A stretch of 64,000 nt of DNA from Poriferisodalis sp965215815 (GTDB taxonomy: Bacteria > Actinomycetota > Acidimicrobiia > Acidimicrobiales > Poriferisodalaceae), in the NCBI RefSeq assembly GCF_965215815.1, contig NZ_CBDCEO010000013.1:2418001-2482000 (forward strand), written 5' to 3'. How positions within the stretch are numbered: the first letter of the stretch is position 1; each line of letters begins with the position of its first letter. The position numbers and the translations under genes were made by a program. Shown piece by piece: positions 11,871 to 24,579 of this stretch. The notes beneath the pieces were generated by a model, which worked only from the letters and a program-made list of their open reading frames with translations, was not told where the DNA came from and searched no databases.

Positions 11871-12956
11871 ATGACTCGGTCGACGGGGCTTGAGGTAACC
11901 GGCACCGACTCGATGGGGATGGCGGCCGCCACCCATGCACTGCCGGCGCAGCTCGAGGCCGCGCTGGCCGCCGCCGTAGACGTGGTGGGCCCAGCAGGGA
12001 GCGACCCCATCACCAATGTCGTCGCCATGGGCATGGGAGGTTCGGGGGTCGCCGGGGACATCACCTCGGCGCTCGCGGCGCCGCACATGCGTGTGCCGGT
12101 CACCGTTGTCAAGGGGTACGAGTGTCCCGCCTTTGTCGGCCCGCAAACGCTGGCGATAGCGGTCTCATTCAGCGGCAACACCGAAGAGACCCTCGAAGCG
12201 GCCACGGCCGCGCATGACGCCGGCGCCTCAATTGTCGCAGTCACCTCAGGCGGCCAGCTGGCCGAGCTGGCTCGCCACTGGGGTGCGCCGCTCTATGAAG
12301 TGGACAGCAGCATCCCGATGCCGAGAGCGGCAGTCGGCGCCATTTCGGTCGCGCCCCTCGTGGCGCTCGAACGTGCTGGTTTGCTGTCGGGTATTGCCGG
12401 CTGGGTCGGCGCGACCGTTGCCCAGCTGCGTTCGCGCCAAGACAGCACCGACACTGAGGTCGATTCGCTTGACGAGTTCGTCAGCGCGATCGGCAACGGC
12501 GAGATGCTGCCGGTCTTCTACGGCGGGGGCGCACTGGGGGTCGTCGCCGCGGGCCGCGCCAAGGCCCAGATCAATGAGAACGTCAAGATCCCGGCATACG
12601 CCAGCGCGATGCCCGAGCTGTGCCACAACGAGCTCGCCGGATGGGATCAGGCGGGCCGTCTCATCGATGGTTCGCCCTTGGCGGTGATCGCGCTGCGTCA
12701 CGATTTCGAACATCCTCAAATCCGGCGCCGCTACGACTTCACCCGCCGCATCTTGGACGGCGCCCGCGTCGCTGTGCCCTACGCAGAGTTGCGTGCCGCT
12801 GGCGAGGGCGCGATGGCGCAGCTGTTCGACCTCATTTACCAGGTCGATGTCCTGAGCCTGCGCATCGCTGCGGCGGCTCAGCGCGACCCCGGCCCTGTCC
12901 CGCTGCTCACTGAGCTCAAGACGTATCTCGCCGGGCATCCTGCTCGCCATCCGTGA
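11871..12956 (+). CDS. SIS-domain bifunctional phosphoglucose/phosphomannose isomerase
   Basis: 361 residues; a strong GGGGAGG ribosome-binding site lies upstream of ATG 11871. The N-terminal SIS domain shows MGMGGSGVAGD (phosphate-binding) and SFSGNTEETL; the C-terminal half has NENVKIPAYASAMPELCHNELAGW, typical of the archaeal/actinobacterial bifunctional PGI/PMI family. It interconverts fructose-6-phosphate with glucose- or mannose-6-phosphate, feeding ManB just upstream. Confidence 0.9.
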   Translation: MTRSTGLEVTGTDSMGMAAATHALPAQLEAALAAAVDVVGPAGSDPITNVVAMGMGGSGVAGDITSALAAPHMRVPVTVVKGYECPAFVGPQTLAIAVSFSGNTEETLEAATAAHDAGASIVAVTSGGQLAELARHWGAPLYEVDSSIPMPRAAVGAISVAPLVALERAGLLSGIAGWVGATVAQLRSRQDSTDTEVDSLDEFVSAIGNGEMLPVFYGGGALGVVAAGRAKAQINENVKIPAYASAMPELCHNELAGWDQAGRLIDGSPLAVIALRHDFEHPQIRRRYDFTRRILDGARVAVPYAELRAAGEGAMAQLFDLIYQVDVLSLRIAAAAQRDPGPVPLLTELKTYLAGHPARHP

Positions 12957-12969
12957 CCAAGGTGATCCG

Positions 12970-14436
<1,467 letters not shown>

Positions 14437-14486
14437 GGTTCAAATTCGCTTCAGCACCCGGTGGCCGCGCACCTACGGTCCGCGTC

Positions 14487-15131
14487 GTGCTGTTCGAAGT
14501 GCGCTGTCCTGGCTGCCACGTATTGGGATGGTGCCCGTGCGCTGAGTGCATCGAGGCACTGAGCGATCCCGAGCCGGCGTCGGTACCAGGTGCTGAATCG
14601 GTCGCCCTGCTCTTCTCGCACGATGGCGTCGGTCGCGAGTTCATCCATGCGCTCAAGTACCGGGGCGAGCGAGCCATCGCACGATGGCTCGGAGAATCGC
14701 TCGCCCTCGCATACCTCGCAGCGCCGTCTCTGCCGGCGCGCATCGACACAGCGCCGTCTCTGCCGGCGCGCATCGACACAGTCACCTGGGCGCCGACGAC
14801 GGCAGCGCACCGCCGCTCGCGCGGCTTTGATCAGGCTGAGACGCTGGCGAGAACAACCGCCAAGGCGTTGCGTGTGCGCCCAGCGCGGTTGCTGCGGCGG
14901 ATCGGCTCGAAGGCACAGTCGGGCGCCGGCAGAGCCGAACGCCTCCACGGTCCCAGTTTCAGTGGACGGGTTCGTGCCGCAGGGCGCCGGATCTTGCTTG
15001 TCGATGACGTGCTCACCACCGGGGCGACGCTGCGCGCCGCGACCGCTGCGTTGTTGGATGCGGGCGCAGCCTCCGTGCACGTGGCAGCGTGTGCTCGACG
15101 GGGTCACGACGGTGCCGCGTCTGTTGCCTAA
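14487..15131 (+). CDS. ComF-family phosphoribosyltransferase-like protein
   Basis: 214 residues from GTG 14487. The N-terminus has clustered cysteines (CPGCHVLGWCPCAEC) resembling the ComF zinc finger. LKYRGER is a family hallmark, and the PRPP-binding loop is ILLVDDVLTTGATLR near residues 170-185. Homologues act in DNA uptake or as accessory PRTases; the substrate is uncertain. Residues 79-98 are a perfect tandem duplication of a ten-residue unit, an insertion in the loop before the VTWAP strand. Confidence 0.85.
   Translation: MLFEVRCPGCHVLGWCPCAECIEALSDPEPASVPGAESVALLFSHDGVGREFIHALKYRGERAIARWLGESLALAYLAAPSLPARIDTAPSLPARIDTVTWAPTTAAHRRSRGFDQAETLARTTAKALRVRPARLLRRIGSKAQSGAGRAERLHGPSFSGRVRAAGRRILLVDDVLTTGATLRAATAALLDAGAASVHVAACARRGHDGAASVA
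14721..14780 (+). repeat. perfect tandem duplication of 30 bp inside comF-like gene
   Basis: Positions 14721-14750 and 14751-14780 are identical 30-base units, each encoding A-P-S-L-P-A-R-I-D-T. Because 30 is a multiple of three, the frame is preserved. Confidence 0.97.
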
Positions 15132-15195
15132 CATGGCAATCCCTTCACTTCGGGCAGGAACGTCTCACCGGGCAGCTGCCCAGAAAGCCGAGGCA

Positions 15196-15795
15196 ATGCA
15201 GATCATCATCACGGGTCGCAAGGTTCAGGTTCCCGACGATGTGCGGGCTGCGGTGGAGCGAAAGATCGGGGCGCTGGACAGATTCGTCGGTGACCTGGAT
15301 CGGGCCGAGGTGGTGTTCCGGGAAGAGAAGAACCCGCGCATCGCCGAGCGTGAGCAGGTGGAGGTCACACTGCTCGGCCACGGACACCGTGTGCGCGCCT
15401 CAGTGGCTGGCGTTGACCAGCACCAGGCGGTTGACCTCGCGGTCGGCAAGCTCGGCAAGCAGTTGCGCAAGCTCAAGACTCGTGTCGTACGGCGCCATCG
15501 CCCGAACCTGCAACGCGATGAGGTCCACCATCCGCTGGCTCGCCTCGACAACGAACTGGTCAACGGTGCTGCGGCTCCCGAGCAGGCGGCGGACATCGAC
15601 GACCCTGAATGGGTCCCTCGTATCGTGCGCCGCAAGACGTTCGAGCTGGAGTTGATGGATCCCGCCGAAGCCGTCGCCCGGATGCAGCTGCTCGACCACG
15701 AGTTCTTCCTTTTCGTGAATGTCGACAGCGACAAGCCCAGCGTGGTGTACCTGCGCTCGGACGGAGACGCAGGGCTCATCGAGATCGACTCCTGA
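15196..15795 (+). CDS. hpf: long-form ribosome hibernation promoting factor
   Basis: 199 residues from ATG 15196 (start of MQIIITGRKVQVPDDV); an in-frame ATG at 15133 would add 21 residues that do not resemble the family. An N-terminal S30AE domain (~1-100) is followed by a linker and the C-terminal dimerisation domain (~135-199) with RIVRRKTFELELMDPAEAVARM, defining the long form that joins two 70S ribosomes into 100S dimers in stationary phase. The position just before secA is common in actinobacteria. Confidence 0.92.
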   Translation: MQIIITGRKVQVPDDVRAAVERKIGALDRFVGDLDRAEVVFREEKNPRIAEREQVEVTLLGHGHRVRASVAGVDQHQAVDLAVGKLGKQLRKLKTRVVRRHRPNLQRDEVHHPLARLDNELVNGAAAPEQAADIDDPEWVPRIVRRKTFELELMDPAEAVARMQLLDHEFFLFVNVDSDKPSVVYLRSDGDAGLIEIDS

Positions 15796-15887
15796 ACCAT
15801 CCCGAGCTGCGCTAGCGCCCCTCCGCCACCCAACTTGGCCGCCTAATCCTCGGCTCTGGCGCCGGGGGTCAGCGGTAGCCTGCGCTC

Positions 15888-18674
<2,787 letters not shown>

Positions 18675-18683
18675 GGCATCACC

Positions 18684-19817
18684 GTGAGCCGAACATTGAC
18701 CGACTATGCCGACGCGCTGGCCGACCTGGATCGGCGCGTGGCCGAGGCACATCAATACCTGGGGATAGACGAGGCGCGTTTGGTGGCGAGCGAGCTGGAG
18801 GCCAAGGCGTCAGAACCGTCGCTGTGGGACGATCCTGACCGCGCTCGAGCGGTCACCACCCAGCTGTCGCGAGTGCGTGACGACATCGAGCGCTGGGAGC
18901 GGACGCGGGCCGAGGTGGACGATGCGGGGGCACTCGCCGAGCTCGCGACCGAAGAGGACGACGCCGAGCTGTTGCCCGAGATCGACGAAGCGGTCGAAGC
19001 GGCAGAGCGCCGACTCGCGGACATCGAGCTGGTGGCGCTGTTCAGCGGTGAGCACGACGAGAACGACGCGGTCTGCGAGATCAATTCCGGCGCAGGAGGC
19101 ACTGACGCTTGCGACTGGGCCGAAATGCTGCTGCGCATGTATCAGCGTTGGGCCGAGCGCAACGACTTCTCCGTCGAGCTGACCGAGGCCACCGACGGGG
19201 GAGAGGCCGGGATCAGCTCTGCGACCTTCCTCGTGAAGGGGCGACACGCCTTCGGCTTTCTTGCAGCCGAGCGAGGCGTGCACCGGTTGGTTCGCATCTC
19301 GCCGTTCGATGCACAGTCACGGCGGCATACGGCGTTTGCCTCGCTGCGGGTCGTGCCGTTCTTCGACGAGGTCTCCGACGAGGTTCCCATCGACGAGGGC
19401 GACCTGCGCATCGACACGTACCGCTCGTCGGGGGCCGGCGGCCAGCACGTCAACGTCACCGACTCGGCGGTGCGCATCACGCACCTGCCCTCGGGCATCG
19501 TTGTGGCTTGCCAGAACGAGCGCAGCCAGCACCAGAACAAGGACCGGGCGATGCAGATGCTGGCCGCCAAGCTCGCCGACCTGCAGCGTTCCGAGCGCGA
19601 GGCAGAGGTGACCGCGCTGGCAGGCGAGCAGCGCGAGGTGGCCTGGGGCAGCCAGATCCGCTCGTACGTGCTGCACCCCTACCAGCAGGTCAAGGACCTG
19701 CGGACCGGCATGGAAATCGGCAATGTGGATGCTGTGCTCGACGGCGAGCTGAACGGCCTGATGGAGGCGTACCTGCGCTGGCAACGCTCCCAGCGGGGCT
19801 CCGGCGGCGGCGCATAG
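18684..19817 (+). CDS. prfB: peptide chain release factor 2
   Basis: 377 residues from GTG 18684, ten bases after secA. The stop-codon tripeptide is S-P-F (in VRISPFDAQ, ~207-209), which assigns it to RF2 (UGA/UAA), and the catalytic G-G-Q is in GAGGQHVN (~252). The frame is continuous from the start, so the autoregulatory +1 frameshift present in many RF2 genes is absent. RF2 level matters here because the gene at 31848 appears to decode an in-frame UGA. Confidence 0.95.
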   Translation: MSRTLTDYADALADLDRRVAEAHQYLGIDEARLVASELEAKASEPSLWDDPDRARAVTTQLSRVRDDIERWERTRAEVDDAGALAELATEEDDAELLPEIDEAVEAAERRLADIELVALFSGEHDENDAVCEINSGAGGTDACDWAEMLLRMYQRWAERNDFSVELTEATDGGEAGISSATFLVKGRHAFGFLAAERGVHRLVRISPFDAQSRRHTAFASLRVVPFFDEVSDEVPIDEGDLRIDTYRSSGAGGQHVNVTDSAVRITHLPSGIVVACQNERSQHQNKDRAMQMLAAKLADLQRSEREAEVTALAGEQREVAWGSQIRSYVLHPYQQVKDLRTGMEIGNVDAVLDGELNGLMEAYLRWQRSQRGSGGGA

Positions 19818-19933
19818 CCGGCGGAATGGATGAGCCCGGGGAGTGACCGGGACTCGGCGGGCCGCTGGCGTACCGTGGGAAGCGGTTTGGTGATGCGGGC
19901 GGGCTGGACCCGGCCCGACGACCGAAGGCGCGC

Positions 19934-20668
19934 ATGATTCGCTTCGACAACGTCACGAAGATCTACAAGGGCGAGACGCGAGCGGTCGACCGCGTAACCC
20001 TCAATATCGAGAAGGGCGAATTTGTCTTCCTGGTGGGGCCGTCCGGGTCGGGCAAGTCCACGATGCTGCGCCTCATGACCTGTGAGGAGAAGGTCACCGA
20101 CGGCAATATCCACGTGGCCGGAAAGGACCTGTCGAAGCTGACCAGCTGGCGCGTGCCCTACTTGCGGCGAAATATCGGATCGGTCTTCCAGGACTTCAAG
20201 CTGTTGCCCAACAAGACCGTCTACGAGAACGTGGCGTTCGCGCTCGAGGTCATCGGACGTCCTGAGAGCGTCATTCGCACGCAGGTCCCAGCCATCTTGG
20301 AGCTGGTCGGGCTGGAGGACAAGCACAAGCGTTTTCCCGACGAGCTGTCGGGTGGCGAGCAGCAGCGCGTGAGCATTGCCCGAGCGTTCGTGAACCGGCC
20401 GCTCATCCTGCTCGCAGACGAGCCCACCGGGAACCTCGACCCCGACACCTCAACCGAGCTCACCTCGCTGCTGGACCGGATCAATCGCACCGGCACAACT
20501 GTGGTCATGGCCACCCATGACCGCACGATCGTGGACCGCATGCGGCGCCGGGTAGTGGCGCTGCAGCACGGCGAGCTGGTGCGCGACGAGCAGCGGGGCG
20601 CATACGGCAGCGAGACGGAGTCGCTGGAGGCTGTCGCCGCCCGACCTCCCGAATGGGTGGATCCGTGA
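19934..20668 (+). CDS. ftsE: cell division ATP-binding protein FtsE
   Basis: 244 residues. Walker A GPSGSGKST (35-43), Q-loop SVFQDFKLL, ABC signature LSGGEQQR, Walker B LLADEPTGNLD and switch His (ATHD) are all intact. With FtsX it forms an ABC complex at the division septum that controls peptidoglycan hydrolases. The last codons overlap the ftsX start. Confidence 0.95.
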   Translation: MIRFDNVTKIYKGETRAVDRVTLNIEKGEFVFLVGPSGSGKSTMLRLMTCEEKVTDGNIHVAGKDLSKLTSWRVPYLRRNIGSVFQDFKLLPNKTVYENVAFALEVIGRPESVIRTQVPAILELVGLEDKHKRFPDELSGGEQQRVSIARAFVNRPLILLADEPTGNLDPDTSTELTSLLDRINRTGTTVVMATHDRTIVDRMRRRVVALQHGELVRDEQRGAYGSETESLEAVAARPPEWVDP

Positions 20669-21558
20669 CCCGGATTCGTTACTTCGCGCGGGAGACTTGG
20701 ACCAACATCCGGCGCAATCTCACGCTGACGGTCGCTGCGATTCTCACGGTGGCTGTCGGCGTGATGCTGGTGGGCATGGGGCTCATGGCGGGCTACGCCA
20801 GCGGAAACGCGCTCGACCGCTGGGAGGGCGGCGTCCAATTCGAGGTGTTCTTGAACCCGCAGATCGATCCCACCCAGATCGACGCACTTGGCATCGAGTT
20901 GCAGTCGCACCCTGAGATCGACCGCATCGAGTTCTTCAGCTCCGATAAGGCCTACGCGCTCGTGTCCCAGCAGATGGCCGACCAGCCCGAGTTGCTGGCT
21001 CAGGTTTCACCCGAGGCGCTGCCCGCGTCTTACCGGGTAGTGCCCCGTACGGTCGAGGCAGAGCTGATCGAGTCCCTCGCTGCGCAGTTCCGCCAGCGCC
21101 CTGGCGTGCTGTCGGTCCAGACCGGCCGTGAAGAGGTCGACGCCATCCGGACGTGGTTCACCTCGTTCCAGGGAATCGTGCTGCTGCTGTCGATCGTGCT
21201 GTCGGGTGCCAGCGTCATGCTCATCTTCAACTCGATCCGGGTGGCCATGTTCGCCCGCCGCCGCGAGATCGAGGTCATGAAGCTGGTCGGTGCCACGAAC
21301 AGCTTCATCCGGTTCCCGTTCATGCTCGAAGGCATGCTGCACGGCCTGGCCGGCGGCATCATCGGGGCGATTGCGGCAGGCGCACTGCGCGGTCATGTCG
21401 AGGGGCTGTTCTCCCGCTCGGAGATCCTGGCGTTCTTCAGGTCGTTCGTGGTGACGTCCAACCAGTTCACAACCGTGGTGATCGTCACGGTGATCGCCGG
21501 CGTGCTCGTGGGCATACTCGGCTCTGCCTTTGCAGCGAGTCGCTTCCTCGACGTTTGA
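20665..21558 (+). CDS. ftsX: cell division protein FtsX
   Basis: 297 residues from the GTG at 20665, which overlaps the ftsE stop as GTGA; an in-frame ATG at 20653 is the alternative and would add four residues. Topology is that of FtsX: cytoplasmic start RIRYFARETWTNIRRN, TM1 (LTLTVAAILTVAVGVMLVGMGLMAGY), a ~110-residue extracellular domain, then three C-terminal helices (IVLLLSIVLSGASVMLIFNS, GMLHGLAGGIIGAIAAGA, FTTVVIVTVIAGVLVGILGSAF). It transmits FtsE ATPase activity to extracellular cell-wall hydrolases. The usual downstream M23 peptidase and smpB are not here. Confidence 0.95.
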   Translation: MTRIRYFARETWTNIRRNLTLTVAAILTVAVGVMLVGMGLMAGYASGNALDRWEGGVQFEVFLNPQIDPTQIDALGIELQSHPEIDRIEFFSSDKAYALVSQQMADQPELLAQVSPEALPASYRVVPRTVEAELIESLAAQFRQRPGVLSVQTGREEVDAIRTWFTSFQGIVLLLSIVLSGASVMLIFNSIRVAMFARRREIEVMKLVGATNSFIRFPFMLEGMLHGLAGGIIGAIAAGALRGHVEGLFSRSEILAFFRSFVVTSNQFTTVVIVTVIAGVLVGILGSAFAASRFLDV

Positions 21559-21592
21559 GACGGCTCGACGTTTGAGACGGCTCGACGTGTAG
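21547..21592 (+). repeat. 17-bp tandem repeat over the ftsX stop codon
   Basis: The unit CTCGACGTTTGAGACGG occurs at 21547-21563 and 21564-21580, with a partial third copy (CTCGACGTGTAG) at 21581-21592. The first copy contains the ftsX stop. Because 17 is not divisible by three, loss of units would not extend FtsX but would change the spacing to the next gene. Confidence 0.9.
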
Positions 21593-21653
21593 AAACACCG
21601 GGGCCGCGGCATCAGGCGGCGGACATGAAGCGCTACGACCCCGGGGAGGCCCC

Positions 21654-22553
21654 ATGCCGGAGTTCGAGACGATCCTGTACGAGGTTGACGAACACGTCGC
21701 CACCATCACCCTCAACCGGCCGGAGCGACTGAACGCCTTCAACAGCCAGATGCAGCGCGATGTGCTCGATGCAATCGATCTCGCGGATGCCGATGACGAA
21801 GTTCGAGCGGTGATCTTCACTGGCGCCGGCCGCGGCTACTGCGCCGGAGCCGACCTGGGCACGGGCGCCGCCACGTTCGACTATGACCGCCAGACCGACG
21901 AGCAGAAGGCCGAGCGTGCCATCGAGGGACGCGCAGCCGACGATCTCTCGTGGATGCGTGACGGCGGCGGCTTGCTGACGTTGCGGCTGTACGAATTCAA
22001 CAAGCCGCTCATCGCTGCCATCAACGGTCCTGCCGTGGGCGTCGGCATCACGATGACGCTGCCAATGGACGTGCGGCTGGCGTCCACCAAGGCTCGCATC
22101 GGATTCGTGTTCTCCCGCCGGGGTCTGGTGCCCGAGGCGTGCTCGTCTTACTTCTTGCCACGCGTCGTGGGCGTGTCGAAGGCGCTGGAATGGTGCTTCA
22201 GCGGCCGCGTGTTCGATGCCGACGAGGCGCTTGCGGGCGGCCTGGTGCGCAGCTTGCACGAGCCCGACGACCTGCTGCCCGCAGCGCGGGCTCTCGCCGC
22301 AGAGATCGCCAAGAACACTTCCGCGATCTCGGTGACGCTGATCCGTCACATGATGTGGCGAATGCTGGGAGCGGACCACCCGATGGAGGCGCACAAAGTC
22401 GATTCCCGGGGCATCTTCAACCTCGGCCGTGGCGCCGATGCGCACGAGGGCGTGGTGTCATTCCTCGAGAAACGTTCGCCGGAGTTCTCGCTGCGCCCCA
22501 GTGAAGACCTTCCCGACTTCTTTCCCTGGTGGGACGAGCCTGAGTTCAGCTAG
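21654..22553 (+). CDS. enoyl-CoA hydratase/isomerase family protein
   Basis: 299 residues. The crotonase fold signatures are LNRPERLNAFN, GAGRGYCAGADL (first oxyanion-hole strand), NGPAVGVGITM and SRRGLVPEACSSYFLPR, where the Glu after GLVP aligns with the second catalytic glutamate of hydratases. The equivalent of the first catalytic glutamate is not evident (VGVGITMTLPMDVRLAS), so it could be an isomerase or a different crotonase activity. The C-terminal extension ends in DFFPWWDEPEFS. It probably acts on an acyl-CoA; two decayed CoA/flavin genes follow. Confidence 0.88.
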   Translation: MPEFETILYEVDEHVATITLNRPERLNAFNSQMQRDVLDAIDLADADDEVRAVIFTGAGRGYCAGADLGTGAATFDYDRQTDEQKAERAIEGRAADDLSWMRDGGGLLTLRLYEFNKPLIAAINGPAVGVGITMTLPMDVRLASTKARIGFVFSRRGLVPEACSSYFLPRVVGVSKALEWCFSGRVFDADEALAGGLVRSLHEPDDLLPAARALAAEIAKNTSAISVTLIRHMMWRMLGADHPMEAHKVDSRGIFNLGRGADAHEGVVSFLEKRSPEFSLRPSEDLPDFFPWWDEPEFS

Positions 22554-22580
22554 TCCAGCCAGCTCGTCGACCCGGCGCTG

Positions 22581-22793
22581 ATGACAGCGGACTTCTGCCT
22601 ATGCATGCCCGACGCGGCCCAAGCGCAAGAGCGTGCCCACCACTACATGGGCACCTACTTGGGCAGCCTGCTTGAGCACTACGAGGTGATGGGCGACCAC
22701 TTCGCGGTGACGGAGGGCTACGACGCCTATGCCAAGGCGTCGATGGAGCTGTTCGCCGACGAGGCCCTGCCTGTGCTCAAGACGTGGGACTAG
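22581..22793 (+). pseudogene. C-terminal fragment of a luciferase-like flavin monooxygenase
   Basis: 70 residues. The string YMGTYLGSLLEHYEVMGDHFAVTEGYDAYAKA (given here in family context) matches my recollection of the region near the C-terminus of actinobacterial LLM-class F420/FMN-dependent oxidoreductases; the ~250-residue barrel that should precede it is missing. The codon pattern still looks coding. I judge it a remnant rather than a functional small protein. Confidence 0.55.
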
Positions 22794-23209
22794 CGACGTC
22801 GAACGCAGTTCCGCCTGAGGAGGCCGCCTCACGGCAATCCCGACGCGATGCGGGGCCGGTGCTTGGACCCCTGCACGGCATCCGGGTCATTGACCTTTCG
22901 GCGGTGGTCTCGGGTCCGTTCGGCACATCGATCCTGGCCGACCAGGGTGCTGATGTCATCACCGTCGGGCCGGTCAACACCCGCACCGAGGTGATCTCCG
23001 ATCCGCATGTGCGCCACCGGGGAATCGTCGTGGAGTCGGTGCATCCGACTGCTGGGCGTATTCGGACGGCCCGTCCGCCTGCCCTTTTCTCGGCGACGCC
23101 GTCTCGGCCGGCACGACCTGCGCCGCTGCACGGCGAGCACACCGACGAAATCCTCGGCTACGGCGACACCCGCTTGGCGACTCTGCGGTCCGAGGGCGTC
23201 ATCGGCTGA
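22784..23209 (+). pseudogene. internally deleted CaiB/BaiF (family III) CoA-transferase
   Basis: 141 residues where the family has about 400. Residues ~26-65 are the family start (GPLHGIRVIDLSAVVSGPFG, then LADQGADVI), and residues ~70-141 are the family end (DPHVRHRGIVV, HPTAGRIRTARPP, GEHTDEIL). The middle, including the catalytic aspartate region and the CoA-binding core, is gone, but the frame is kept. It overlaps the previous fragment by ten bases. A functional enzyme is very unlikely. Confidence 0.75.
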
Positions 23210-23214
23210 CTCCG

Positions 23215-24513
23215 TTACGTCGGCTGGGTGCCGGGGCCAGCAGCCTGACTCGCTGGTGCATGCGGTTCGGGATCGTCGCCCCAGCCGGTGAGCGCAATGC
23301 CCACGATGCAGGCCGCGACTGCGAGCCCGAAGGCGGGACCGAAGCTGTCGAACCAGTCGGCGAGCAGCCCCCCGATCTGCGGGCCCGCCGCAAGACCCAG
23401 TCCGAACACGATCGTCGCGAGACCGTAGGCGGCGCCGAATTCGTCGCCTTGGAGGTTGTCGCTGACGCGGGCGGCGATCGAGGCGATGATGCCCGTGAAC
23501 GCCGTGCCGAAGACGAAGGCCGACACGACAGCAAGCGGCGGTCCGCCGAGTGCGAGCGCGGGGTACGCCGTCATCGTGATGATCGAGACCGTCGACACTG
23601 CGAAGCCGATCGTGACGGTGCGACGACGTCCCAGGCGATCTGCGAGGCGGCCGAAGATCGGTCCACCCGCGATGCTGCCGATGCCGATGGAGGAGAAGGC
23701 GAGTGTTGCGCTGCGGGAGTTGAAGATGTCTGAGTAGCCCTCGAGATGACTCACGATGAACGTCAGCACCGTCGTGACGACGAAGGCGTGGAGGGTGTAG
23801 GAGGTGATCAGCCTGGCGGCTTGGGGCACTTTCGCGAGCGCAGCGCGGGCGCCAGACAACCCCGTCCGAGCGGGCGTACGCGTCCACCTGCGAACAGCTA
23901 CGACCAGCGCTACCAACGCCACTGCCCCAATCACGAACTCGATCCGGTAGACGTTGCGCGGGTGGCTGAGGTCGGCTGCGTTCAGCACGGCTTCAGCGCT
24001 GGTACTGGCTGGATTGCTCAGCAGCCCATCGATGACGGCCGCTGCGACCATGCCGCTGCCGACGCCGCCGGTCATCCAGCCTGCTGCTGCACCTCGCTTG
24101 AGCGGGCCCAACAGCTCTGCAGCGAGACCGGGCGTGCCGACCCACACGCCTGCAGCGCAAAAGCCCGTCAGCGCGAGTGCCGCGGCGGCAACGCCGACGT
24201 TCGGACTCCATGCCAGCAACGCCAGGCCGACCACGTTGCCCGCAAGGCCGATCCGCACGGCCCCGCTCAGGCCCATGCGTCCGACGGTCAGCGCTACGAC
24301 CAGCGAGCCCAACACGTACAGCAGCAGGTTCAGCGAACCCAATGCGCCGGCGGCGGTATTGGACAGGCCGAAACCGTCCCGCAGATCGGTGTAGAGCAGC
24401 GAGTAGGTGAAGCGACCGAAAGACTGCGACACCGCCGCTGATGCGGCAAGCGTGAGCAGTGTGGCGAGCTTGCGGGCGCGACTGAACCCATCGACATGGG
24501 TCGAGGTACTCAT
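23215..24513 (-). CDS. MFS transporter (YbfB/YjiJ-like)
   Basis: 432 residues, about 12 hydrophobic helices. The first helix contains SQSFGRFTYSLL followed by DLRDGFGLSNTAAG, nearly the same as the second MFS protein at 39252 (AQSFGRFTYGVL, VRDDFGLSNTVAG), so the two are paralogues. The central loop RLADRLGRRRTV is the classical MFS motif A in the second half. The substrate cannot be read from sequence. It converges with the CoA-transferase remnant. Confidence 0.88.
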   Translation of the reverse strand: MSTSTHVDGFSRARKLATLLTLAASAAVSQSFGRFTYSLLYTDLRDGFGLSNTAAGALGSLNLLLYVLGSLVVALTVGRMGLSGAVRIGLAGNVVGLALLAWSPNVGVAAAALALTGFCAAGVWVGTPGLAAELLGPLKRGAAAGWMTGGVGSGMVAAAVIDGLLSNPASTSAEAVLNAADLSHPRNVYRIEFVIGAVALVALVVAVRRWTRTPARTGLSGARAALAKVPQAARLITSYTLHAFVVTTVLTFIVSHLEGYSDIFNSRSATLAFSSIGIGSIAGGPIFGRLADRLGRRRTVTIGFAVSTVSIITMTAYPALALGGPPLAVVSAFVFGTAFTGIIASIAARVSDNLQGDEFGAAYGLATIVFGLGLAAGPQIGGLLADWFDSFGPAFGLAVAACIVGIALTGWGDDPEPHAPASQAAGPGTQPT

Positions 24514-24579
24514 GCTCAGTGCGCCGGGCGGCTCATCGCAGCGGGCGGGTTGAAAGGTGCTGGTGCATCGCCGCGGTGT

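Noticed and set aside
12957..12969. SAH riboswitch before ahcY
   Set aside because: Only 13 bases separate ahcY from the upstream gene.
14590..15195. Upstream extension of the HPF frame through the ComF-like gene
   Set aside because: It is out of frame with ComF and unlike any HPF; the family begins at MQIIITGRKV (15196).
18684..18800. Programmed frameshift in prfB
   Set aside because: The RF2 frame is continuous from the GTG start with no early in-frame TGA or slippery CUUUGA.
23215..24513. Idea that the two MFS genes form a tandem duplication
   Set aside because: They are 15 kb apart, on opposite strands and clearly diverged; paralogy is real, but no recent duplication is visible.
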